Below, one piece after another: positions 6,922-14,555 of a stretch of DNA of 51,589 nt (position 1 is its first letter; each line of letters opens with the position of its first letter). Source of the DNA: Smithella sp. (lineage in GTDB: Bacteria; Desulfobacterota; Syntrophia; Syntrophales; Smithellaceae); NCBI GenBank assembly GCA_012510495.1, contig JAAZHX010000240.1, positions 1-51,589 on the forward strand. Direction: 5' to 3'. Position numbers and translations under genes: made by a program. The notes below the pieces were generated by a model. That model was not told where the DNA came from and searched no databases. It saw only the letters and a list, made by a program, of their open reading frames with translations.

Positions 6922-8784
6922 TTAGACGGTGAATGCGAGGTCAACCATTTCCATCGCGGATTTGTCGTTGGCCTTGATGGCTTCGCAGCGCGCCTTGACG
7001 GTGGTCACGGCGTCATTCATGAAGAATTTGGCGGAAGCAATCTTGCCCGCGTAGAAGGCGGCTTCCTGATTTTCGCGCTGGAGTCCGATCTTCTTGCCGA
7101 TGGTGGCAAGGCCTTTTCCTTCGTACATGGCGTCCAGTTTTTCCTTGGCGATGCCGGCCGCTTCAAGCAGCAGGTATCCGATCACCATGTCGCCGAAGAT
7201 GTCCAGGTATTTTCCGGCGTTGTAAATCGGGGCGATGAAATCGCCGCCTTTGCCGGCCGCGGCAAAGAACATGGCCACTTCGAATACGGCGTTGGAAGCC
7301 TCTTCCAGCGTAGCGGCGGCCTTGCCCAGATCGGGATCGTTCTTGTATCTGGCGATGGTCTTCTGCACCAGACCGGCCATGTTCATCACGTTGGCGCCCT
7401 TGCGCTGGCCCAGTTTGCGTCCGACAAAGTCAAGCGCCTGGATGCCGTTGGTGCCTTCATAAATGCAGGCGATCTTTTCATCGCGCATGAGCTGTTCCAC
7501 GGGGTATTCCGAGCAGTAACCGTAGCCGCCGTAAACATCCATTGCGGCGGAGCAGATCAGCAGGCCTTTGTCGGTGGAGTAGGATTTGATGATCGGGGTC
7601 AAAAGCTCAAGATAGCCTTCCCAGTTGGCTTTTTCCGCTTCCGTCTTGGAAATCCTGCTCATGTCCATGCAATACGCGCCGAAATACGCGAGCGCGCGGA
7701 TGCCTTCGACGTGGGCTTTCATCCACATGAGTCTTTTGCGGACATCGGGGTGATTGATGATGGTTACGGCTTTGGCGGCCGGGTTTTTCATTTCCCAGAC
7801 CGGGGTTCCCTGCACGCGCTCTTTGGCATACGCCACGGCGTGCTGGAAAGCGGCCGATCCGATGGCGACGCCCTGCATCCCGACGCCCAGACGCGCTTCG
7901 TTCATCATCTGGAACATGATCCTGATGCCGGCGCGCTCTTCGCCCAGGAGTTCGCCGATGCAGTTTCCGTCTTCTCCGAAGTTCAGGGTTGCGGTTGCGG
8001 AGGCTTTGATGCCCATTTTATGTTCGATGCCGCCGCATTTCACGTCGTTGGGCTCGCCGAGCGTGCCGTCGTCATTGACGCGGATTTTCGGAACGATGAA
8101 AATGGAGATGCCTTTGGTTCCCGCCGGATCGCCTTCGATGCGGGCCAGAACGGGGTGAATGATGTTCGGTGTCAGATCGTGATCGCCCGCCGAAATGAAG
8201 CACTTGGTTCCGGTGATCAGGAATTTGCCGTCGGGAAGGCGCTTGGCCGTCGTTTTCAGCGCGCCGACATCCGAGCCCGCGCCCGGTTCGGTCAGGCACA
8301 TCGTGCCGGTCCATTCGCCGGAGAAGCATTTTTCCATGTATGTTTTCTTCTGCTTTTCATTGCCGTAAACATTGATCAGGTTGGCGGCGCCGTGGGTCAG
8401 TCCGGGATACATGCAAAAGGCGTAGTTGGCCGCGCAGAACAGCTCCATCGCGGCGTAGCCCGCGGTGTGGGGCATGCCCTGGCCGCCGACATCGGGGGAA
8501 TCCATCGGATTGATCCAGCCGGCTTCGCAGTATTTTTTGTACGGCCCCCTGAAGCACTTGGGAATAGTGACTTCACCGTTTTTGAATTGACAGCTTTCTT
8601 CGTCCCCTTCTTTCAGCGTCGGAAAAATCTCGCCAACGGCAAGTTTTTCGGCTTCGCTCAAAATCATCAGCAGATCGTCTTTGGAAAAGCCTTCGTAAGC
8701 TTCCGACTCAAAGAGTTTTTCAATCCCGAACTGCTCAAAAAGAAGAAACTGCTGGTCACGCGTGTTGACTAATAGATTACCCAT
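6922..8784 (-). CDS. Acyl-CoA dehydrogenase, long (DmdC/FadE5-like) type
   Basis: A 620-residue flavoprotein that would oxidise an acyl-CoA to the 2-enoyl-CoA, passing electrons to ETF. Recognised parts are the N-terminal helical domain (about 50-160), the middle domain with CLTEPGAGSDVGALKT, the FAD-binding C-terminal domain, and the end of the core with CIYEGTNGIQALDFVGRKL. The Glu of YEGTNGIQ is the usual catalytic base. About 130 extra residues follow, as in the 600-residue class that includes DmdC and FadE5. The substrate cannot be told. The start follows AAGAAGGGAGTCAGTT. The gene stands alone, with its own promoter and terminator. In a syntroph-like organism it would serve acyl-CoA degradation; that is inference. 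Confidence 0.88.
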   Translation of the reverse strand: MGNLLVNTRDQQFLLFEQFGIEKLFESEAYEGFSKDDLLMILSEAEKLAVGEIFPTLKEGDEESCQFKNGEVTIPKCFRGPYKKYCEAGWINPMDSPDVGGQGMPHTAGYAAMELFCAANYAFCMYPGLTHGAANLINVYGNEKQKKTYMEKCFSGEWTGTMCLTEPGAGSDVGALKTTAKRLPDGKFLITGTKCFISAGDHDLTPNIIHPVLARIEGDPAGTKGISIFIVPKIRVNDDGTLGEPNDVKCGGIEHKMGIKASATATLNFGEDGNCIGELLGEERAGIRIMFQMMNEARLGVGMQGVAIGSAAFQHAVAYAKERVQGTPVWEMKNPAAKAVTIINHPDVRKRLMWMKAHVEGIRALAYFGAYCMDMSRISKTEAEKANWEGYLELLTPIIKSYSTDKGLLICSAAMDVYGGYGYCSEYPVEQLMRDEKIACIYEGTNGIQALDFVGRKLGQRKGANVMNMAGLVQKTIARYKNDPDLGKAAATLEEASNAVFEVAMFFAAAGKGGDFIAPIYNAGKYLDIFGDMVIGYLLLEAAGIAKEKLDAMYEGKGLATIGKKIGLQRENQEAAFYAGKIASAKFFMNDAVTTVKARCEAIKANDKSAMEMVDLAFTV

Positions 8785-8945
8785 AACTGACTCCCTTCTT
8801 AAAAGTGGTTTATTTTTTAACGTTCATCAGACGTCCGTTTTACGAAGAGTGGGTTCGGTGTTTTCCATGATATCTGCAGAATACAAGTCGATTTTGAAAC
8901 ATCCCGCCCGCGGCTTTCGGGACCCTGTTCCATTTCAGGATGCTG

Positions 8946-8975
8946 ACTATAAGTACAAACGTGACCGAAAGTCAA
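8946..8975 (-). promoter_or_regulatory. Sigma70-type promoter of the acyl-CoA dehydrogenase
   Basis: On the minus strand TTGACT and TATAGT are separated by 18 bases, giving a leader of about 155 bases before the ATG. Both boxes are close to consensus. No riboswitch fold was recognised in the leader. Confidence 0.6.
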
Positions 8976-9150
8976 TCAAAATGATTAAAAAACGGCAATT
9001 CGGCGGCGGCTTTTCATCCGGAGGGCAAAATCTTCCGCCGGCGGGAAGTTTTATTTCATAAGGCCTTGAAATTCATAATACTTTGTCAGCCTGGACAGTG
9101 AGCGAACCACCTTGGGAAGCCCACGCAGTTCGGTCCGATAACGGCCGCGA

Positions 9151-9213
9151 CCACCCTTGCGGGTGGCGAGACCACCCTTACGGGTGGCGAGACCAACCTT
9201 GCGGGTGGCAAGA
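9151..9213. repeat. Three tandem 21-base hairpin units
   Basis: Units CCACCCTTGCGGGTGG plus CGAGA repeat three times with small changes (TTGC, TTAC, TTGC loops; CCAACC in the third). Each unit is itself a CCACCC/GGGTGG hairpin. They fill part of the gap 8976-9320, in which no gene was found, and lie about 110 bases before the histidine kinase gene. Confidence 0.85.
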
Positions 9214-9320
9214 CCGCTTTCTGCTCATCGTTTTTTTACTGTCCCCCGGCCGCCTGTTCCTTCACTCTTCACTAAGGTGTTTATTTTTCCCGCCAACTGT
9301 GGTTAGATGCCGGAACGTCA

Positions 9321-10838
9321 ATGCAAACAGGCCAACGGATGAATCTGGGGAAAAAGTCAAAAAAAGAACTGGTTGATCTGGTCGCGTCTCTGCAAAAGCA
9401 GCTGTCGGTTCTGGAGCACGCACAGCTTCACGTCACGTCGGAAAAAGACCTGTATAAGATTATGGCGCACAGCTCCCAGGTCGGCTGCTACATCATGCAG
9501 GACGGACGGTTTAAATTCATCAATTCCCATTTCCTGGATTACACGGGCTATCCGGAAGAAAAGCTTTTAAAAATGAGCCCCCCTTCGCTCATCCTGCCGG
9601 AAGACCGGCGCAAGACGGCCAAAAACGCGACGCTGATGCTGAAGGGACAGCGCTTTTCTCCCTATGAGTTTCGGATTGTCACGAAGGACGGACGGATCAA
9701 GTGGATCATGGAAACCGCCATGTCCGTCACCTTCAAGGGACGGCGGGCCATTCTCGGCAACTCCATGGACGTCACCGAACGAAAGGAAGCGAGCCGGCGT
9801 CTGGAGGAGCTCGAAGCGCTGGAATCCTCCATCCTCGACGCGATTCCCCAGGCCGTGCTGGGCCTGCACGAGCGGCGCATCAATTTCGCCAATCACGCCG
9901 TCAAGGTGATCTTCGGCTGGCACCGCGAGGAACTGATCGGCAAGAGCATCCGGATCATCTACCGCAACGAGGAAGAAGCGGATCGAATCGGCGAGGTTTT
10001 TTATAAGGCGCTGAGGCATCAGAGAACCTATGAAACCGAGTATCCCTGCCGGCATAAAGACGGACGGGAAATGCTCTGCCGGATGAAGGCCTCCCGCATC
10101 GGGGAAAAGCTGCGCGAGAAGCGCGTGGTGGTGACCTACGAGGACATCACGCGGGAGAAAAAGGCGCAGGAGGAGCTGGAGCGCTCCCGCGAGGAATTGC
10201 GCAATCTTTCGATTCATCTTCAGTCGGTGCGCGAGGAGGAATGCACGCGCGTCGCCCGCAAAATTCACGACGAGCTGGGCCAGTCGCTCACCGCGCTGCA
10301 GATGGACCTGTCCTGGCTGCTGAACCGCATGCCCTCCGGAAGCAAGGCCATCCGGGAAAAGGCGCAAAGCATGTCCGGCCTGGTGGACACCACGATTGAA
10401 AGCGTTCACAACATTTCGACGGAGCTGCGCCCCAGCCTGCTGGATGATTTGGGGCTGCCGGCGGCCATTGAATGGCAGGCCGCGGATTTTCAGAAGCGCT
10501 CCGGCATTCGCTGCCGGGCGAAAATTCAGTGCGCAAAAGGCGTCTTCAACAAGGAGCTGGCCACCGCCGTCTTCCGGATTTTTCAGGAAACCCTCACCAA
10601 CATCGCAAGACACGCGAAAGCGACGCTTTGCAAAGTGGCGTTGACGGAAACGGAGAAAGAGCTTTGCCTGGACGTGACGGATAACGGAATCGGCGTCTCG
10701 CAATGGCAGGTGGACTCCCCCCGGTCCTTCGGCATGATCGGAATGCGCGAGCGGGCGCATCTCTGGGGCGGCGTTGTCCAGGTCCAAAACGTCAAGCCGT
10801 CCGGAACCACCGTGCGGGTGCTGATCCCGCTTCAGTAA
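9321..10838 (+). CDS. Soluble PAS-PAS histidine kinase (HisKA_3/NarX type)
   Basis: A cytoplasmic two-component sensor of 505 residues with no membrane segment. In order: a short coiled coil (KKELVDLVASLQKQL), PAS 1 (about 44-160, GCYIMQDGRFKFINSHFLDY), PAS 2 (about 170-280, DAIPQAVLGLHERRINFANH), a HisKA_3 dimer region with phospho-acceptor His316 in RKIHDELGQSLTALQ, and a HATPase with TNIARHA and VTDNGIG. The PAS ligands are unknown; no heme or flavin motif was recognised. Two starts are possible (9321 and ATG 9339) and neither has a clear ribosome site. The partner regulator follows 16 bases later. Confidence 0.87.
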   Translation: MQTGQRMNLGKKSKKELVDLVASLQKQLSVLEHAQLHVTSEKDLYKIMAHSSQVGCYIMQDGRFKFINSHFLDYTGYPEEKLLKMSPPSLILPEDRRKTAKNATLMLKGQRFSPYEFRIVTKDGRIKWIMETAMSVTFKGRRAILGNSMDVTERKEASRRLEELEALESSILDAIPQAVLGLHERRINFANHAVKVIFGWHREELIGKSIRIIYRNEEEADRIGEVFYKALRHQRTYETEYPCRHKDGREMLCRMKASRIGEKLREKRVVVTYEDITREKKAQEELERSREELRNLSIHLQSVREEECTRVARKIHDELGQSLTALQMDLSWLLNRMPSGSKAIREKAQSMSGLVDTTIESVHNISTELRPSLLDDLGLPAAIEWQAADFQKRSGIRCRAKIQCAKGVFNKELATAVFRIFQETLTNIARHAKATLCKVALTETEKELCLDVTDNGIGVSQWQVDSPRSFGMIGMRERAHLWGGVVQVQNVKPSGTTVRVLIPLQ

Positions 10839-10854
10839 AAGGAGAGCTGCAAAT

Positions 10855-11487
10855 ATGATACGCATACTGGTCGCCGATGATCATGCCGTGGTGCGACAGG
10901 GCATGATCCAGATTCTCGCGGACGTAAAGGACATGCTGGTCAAGGACGAAGCCCAAAACGGAGTGGAAACGCTGGACAAGGTCCTCAAGTATGAATATGA
11001 CGTGGTCCTGCTCGACATCTCCATGCCGGGACGAAGCGGCCTGGAGGTTCTGGAAGACATCAAGGCCCAGCGTCCCAAACTGGCCGTGCTGATTCTGAGC
11101 ATGCACCCCGAAGAGCAGTACGCGGTGCGCGCGCTCCGGGCGGGCGCGTCGGGATACCTCACGAAGGCCAGCGCGCCGCAGGAACTGATCGGCGCCATCC
11201 GCAAGGTGGCCGGCGGCGGAAAATACGTCACGGCATCGCTGGCGGAAAAACTGGCCGAAGAACTGGACATCGACACCCAAAAACTTCCGCACGAAAGGCT
11301 CTCCAACCGCGAGCACCAGGTGATGATGATGCTGGCGGGCGGCAAAACGGTTTCCGACGTCGCCGATGAACTGTGCCTGAGCGTGAAGACGATCAGCACT
11401 TACCGCACCCGCGTTCTGGCCAAGATGGGCATGAAAAAGAACGCGGAGCTGACTCTCTACGCCGTCCACAACAAACTGATCAGTTAA
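10855..11487 (+). CDS. NarL/FixJ-family response regulator
   Basis: 210 residues: a receiver domain with acidic pair Asp8/Asp9, phospho-acceptor Asp54 in VVLLDISMPG, the Ser of ILSMHPEE and the Lys of GYLTKAS. A LuxR-type helix-turn-helix follows (LSNREHQVMMMLAGGKTVSD to VKTISTYRTRVLAKMGM). It is the evident partner of the upstream HisKA_3 kinase; AGGAGAGC precedes the ATG. Regulators of this class bind short inverted repeats as dimers. A 10-3-10 dyad starts 28 bases after this gene and recurs before acs, making it a candidate binding site. That link is inference. Confidence 0.9.
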   Translation: MIRILVADDHAVVRQGMIQILADVKDMLVKDEAQNGVETLDKVLKYEYDVVLLDISMPGRSGLEVLEDIKAQRPKLAVLILSMHPEEQYAVRALRAGASGYLTKASAPQELIGAIRKVAGGGKYVTASLAEKLAEELDIDTQKLPHERLSNREHQVMMMLAGGKTVSDVADELCLSVKTISTYRTRVLAKMGMKKNAELTLYAVHNKLIS

Positions 11488-11514
11488 GGCCGGCGCCGCG
11501 TCCGGCCTCCTCCA

Positions 11515-11537
11515 TTGTCCGACAATCTGTCGGACAA
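11515..11537. promoter_or_regulatory. Perfect dyad, candidate operator upstream of the ACD-GNAT gene
   Basis: TTGTCCGACA, three bases ATC, then TGTCGGACAA: a perfect 10-bp inverted repeat 145 bases before the ATG. No T-run follows, so a terminator is unlikely. The half-site recurs at 16860-16892 before acs. A second, looser dyad (CCTGTG, 12 bases, CACAGG) lies at 11607-11630. Confidence 0.65.
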
Positions 11538-11681
11538 AATCCGTCAATACTTCCTGGCTCATTCCGACAGAACATTCAGAGTTTGGCCGATAGGATCCGC
11601 CCTGATCCTGTGTTACACCACTATCACAGGAAACGGCCGTCGTGCGGCCGGGACCCATCACTGCTTATTCAAGGAGGGCAT

Positions 11682-14345
11682 ATGACCAGGGGATCTTCGA
11701 CATCACAGCGGCAAAAGGAACCGGCATCCGGCCAGGACGGCAGACTGCTCGGCGATGAACCGGCGGAAATCATCCATCTGGCGGTGCGGGAAAACCGCAG
11801 TTATCTAATGGAGCACGAGAGCAAGGAAATTCTCGAAGGCGCGGGCATTGCGACCACGGGTCACCTGGTGGCCCGCTCCGAAGACGAAGCGCTGGCCCTT
11901 TGCGAAAAAACAGGCTTCCCCGTCGCTATGAAAATCGTTTCGCCGGACGTCGTGCACAAATCGGACGCGGGCGGCGTCCGTCTGAATCTCCAATCCGCCG
12001 ATGAGGCGCGCAAGGCCTACCGCGCCATGATGGACACTTTCAAGTATCAGCATATCGAGGGCATCACGATCCAGCGCATGGCCGCCCCCGGCATCGAGGC
12101 CATCATCGGCGTGACGCGCGATCCCAGTTTCGGCCCGCTCATCATGTTCGGCCTGGGCGGCGTGTTCGTCGAAGTGCTGCGCGACGTGTCGTTCCGGATT
12201 CTGCCGATCACCGAAAAGGACGCGGCGGAGATGATCGAAGAAATCCGCGGCTCGGATATTCTCAAAGGATACCGCGGACGGCCGGTCGATCTGCAATCGC
12301 TGCGGCGGCTCCTCCTGAAAATTTCCCGGCTGGTCGATGAAAACCCGGAAATTCACGAACTGGATCTGAATCCGCTGTTCCTCTATCCGGACGGCTATGT
12401 CGCCGTGGACGCCCGGATGTTCGTCCGCGAACCGGCGCAGCCGGAAGGCGCCGCCGCCACCGGCGCGAAGAGCCTGCACGATCTCTTCTATCCCAAAAGC
12501 ATCGCCGTGATCGGCGCGTCGGACGTCAAGGGAAAGCTGGGCGCCAACGTGTTTTGCAATCTGGTCAGCCACGGATACCCCGGAAAGCTCTATCCGATCA
12601 ATCCCGGCAAGGAAACCGTGATGGGCGTTCGCGCCTACAAGTCGATCCGGGACGTGCCGGATCCGGTGGATCTGGCCATCGTGATCGTTCCCGCCAAAGC
12701 GGCGGAGGCGGCCATCGCGGATTGCTGCGCAAAGGGCGTCCGGTTTGTCGTGGTGGAAGCGGCGGGATTCGCGGAAAGCGGAAAGGAAGGAAAGGATGCC
12801 CAGGCGCGCATTGAGGCCGTCATCCGAAAGCACGGCTGCCGCGTGCTGGGACCCAACTGCTCGGGCGTGATCAACACCCATCACAACATGGTGCAGTCCA
12901 TCGGACTCCTCGGGGATTTGAAGAAGGGCAACGTCGGCATGGTCGCCCAGGCCGGTGTTTACGCCGCCGGCATCCTCACCGGATTGAGCAACGTGCTGGA
13001 CTTCGGGATCGTGGCGACCATCGGCAACAAGATGGATATCAACGAAACGGACATCCTGGAGTATTTGAGCAACGACAATCATATTTCCGTCATCGTCATG
13101 TATATGGAGGACATCCGCAGCGGCAAGCGCTTTGTCGATGTGGCATCCAGGGCGGCGGTCCGCAAACCCGTGATCGTTTTGAAATCGGGACGGACGGAAG
13201 CCGGCAAGAAGGCCGTGTCGTCGCACACCGCGTCGCTCGCGGGCGACGACGAAGTCAACAGCGCCGCCTTCAGGCAAAGCGGCGTGATCCGGGCGCGGGA
13301 CAACGAACATCTCTTCGCGCTGACGCGCGCGTTTTCCAAGCAGCCCGTTCCGAAAGGCAACGGCGTCATGGTCATCACTTATACGGGATCGCTGGGCGTC
13401 GCGGCCACCGACATGCTGTATCTGTCCGGCATGCGCCTGGCCGAACTGGAGCCGTATTTTCAGCAGCGCTTGAAAAACGCTCTGCCGGACTACGCCAGCG
13501 TCGGCAATCCCATTGACTGTTCTTTCTCCATGACGCCCGGACAGGTAAAAAAATTAATCGAGATCGGCGTGGAATCCAACGATGTCCAGAGTTTCATCGT
13601 CGTCCTTCAGGGCGAAATCCTGGGGTCGTTTGTGGATGTCATGAAGTCCGTCAACTACAAGGAAAAACCGGCGGTCTGCGTGGTGGCCTGCAAGGAGTTC
13701 ATGATCCACGACGTGGTCCGGATGGAACAGGCCGGCTTCCCCGTGTATTCCACGGCGGAAATGGCGGCGGAAGCGCTGGGGCAGATGTATGCTTACGGCG
13801 TGCGGCGCCGGAACGCCATAACGGATTCCATCGCCCGCCGCCTGACCAAAGACACGCTTTCCGTGGACGATGTCCCCGTCCGGCTGCGGCTGATCGATTC
13901 CAAAGACATCGGCCTGTGGACGGATTTTGTCAACAGTTGCTCCCCCAAATCTCTCTGGCTTCGCTTCCTGTCGCCCTTTTCCGCCACCCCGGAGCGGGCG
14001 CAGCGTTTCTGCAACGTCAACCCGGAAGAGGAAGTCGCCCTCGTCGCCGAGGCCAGGACGGGAGACCAGTACAAGTTCCTCGGCATCGCGCGCCTGATCA
14101 AAAACAAGCGCTGCGAAGGGGAAGCGGAATATGCCGTCATCATTTCCGATTCCTGGCAGAACAAGTCCCTGGGGATTACGCTTTCCGAGCAGTGCATCGA
14201 GCTGGCCAAAAAGGAAGGTTACAAAACCATCCGGGCGGAGACCCTGCAGGAAAATTACGCCATGATCCGCATCTTCCGCCGCTGCGCCTTCAACTTCGAC
14301 GGCAAGGACGAAAACATGGTGTCGATGACGCTGAATCTGTCGTGA
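11682..14345 (+). CDS. ADP-forming acyl-CoA synthetase fused to a GNAT acetyltransferase
   Basis: The ATG after AAGGAGGG gives 887 residues. In order: ATP-grasp domain (about 30-250, with VAMKIVSPDVVHKSDAGGV), CoA-binding Rossmann domain (about 265-400, SIAVIGASDVKGKLGANVF), succinyl-CoA-ligase-like domain (about 405-690) holding SSHTASLAGDD with His515, and a C-terminal GNAT domain (about 725-887, DSWQNKSLGITLSEQCIELA). ADP-forming enzymes convert acetyl-CoA, ADP and Pi to acetate and ATP through a phospho-His at this motif. Pat-type lysine acetyltransferases share the fused design but start with the CoA-binding domain and are, as I recall, catalytically dead in the synthetase part. Here the His is kept and the order is permuted. 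The neighbour acs encodes the classic Pat substrate. Either or both activities are possible. Confidence 0.85.
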   Translation: MTRGSSTSQRQKEPASGQDGRLLGDEPAEIIHLAVRENRSYLMEHESKEILEGAGIATTGHLVARSEDEALALCEKTGFPVAMKIVSPDVVHKSDAGGVRLNLQSADEARKAYRAMMDTFKYQHIEGITIQRMAAPGIEAIIGVTRDPSFGPLIMFGLGGVFVEVLRDVSFRILPITEKDAAEMIEEIRGSDILKGYRGRPVDLQSLRRLLLKISRLVDENPEIHELDLNPLFLYPDGYVAVDARMFVREPAQPEGAAATGAKSLHDLFYPKSIAVIGASDVKGKLGANVFCNLVSHGYPGKLYPINPGKETVMGVRAYKSIRDVPDPVDLAIVIVPAKAAEAAIADCCAKGVRFVVVEAAGFAESGKEGKDAQARIEAVIRKHGCRVLGPNCSGVINTHHNMVQSIGLLGDLKKGNVGMVAQAGVYAAGILTGLSNVLDFGIVATIGNKMDINETDILEYLSNDNHISVIVMYMEDIRSGKRFVDVASRAAVRKPVIVLKSGRTEAGKKAVSSHTASLAGDDEVNSAAFRQSGVIRARDNEHLFALTRAFSKQPVPKGNGVMVITYTGSLGVAATDMLYLSGMRLAELEPYFQQRLKNALPDYASVGNPIDCSFSMTPGQVKKLIEIGVESNDVQSFIVVLQGEILGSFVDVMKSVNYKEKPAVCVVACKEFMIHDVVRMEQAGFPVYSTAEMAAEALGQMYAYGVRRRNAITDSIARRLTKDTLSVDDVPVRLRLIDSKDIGLWTDFVNSCSPKSLWLRFLSPFSATPERAQRFCNVNPEEEVALVAEARTGDQYKFLGIARLIKNKRCEGEAEYAVIISDSWQNKSLGITLSEQCIELAKKEGYKTIRAETLQENYAMIRIFRRCAFNFDGKDENMVSMTLNLS

Positions 14346-14468
14346 GCGGGACGCCTGCCTCCGCGGCTGCCGCCCCGACCGGACCATAAAAAGGTCATCG
14401 ACCGTGAAGCGACGAGAAAGGTTCGCCCCGGCCGACATCCTGCCGGCTGATATCCTGATGGAAAAGCG

Positions 14469-14505
14469 AAAGAGCCGTTCCCCTGTTTCGGGAAGCGGCT
14501 CTTTC
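14469..14505 (-). terminator. Probable terminator between convergent ACD-GNAT and acs
   Basis: GAAAGAGCCGTTCCCC and GGGAAGCGGCTCTTTC can form a long, slightly bulged stem with loop TGTTTC, in the gap between the two convergent genes. On the minus strand a T-rich tail follows (CTCTTTCGCTTTT). It could serve both genes. Confidence 0.6.
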
Positions 14506-14555
14506 AGGAGGGACTTTAGCGCGGAACAACGGCAGCCGTTCCGCACAGGGGGTCT

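Noticed and set aside
6805-8772. A 655-codon open frame on the plus strand opposite the acyl-CoA dehydrogenase gene
   Set aside because: Low-complexity His/Phe/Gly-rich translation with no motif. The minus frame is a full acyl-CoA dehydrogenase.
11515-11537. Rho-independent terminator of the response regulator gene
   Set aside because: The stem is perfect, but it is followed by AAATCC and not by a T-run, and the same sequence recurs upstream of acs, where no gene ends in the right direction.
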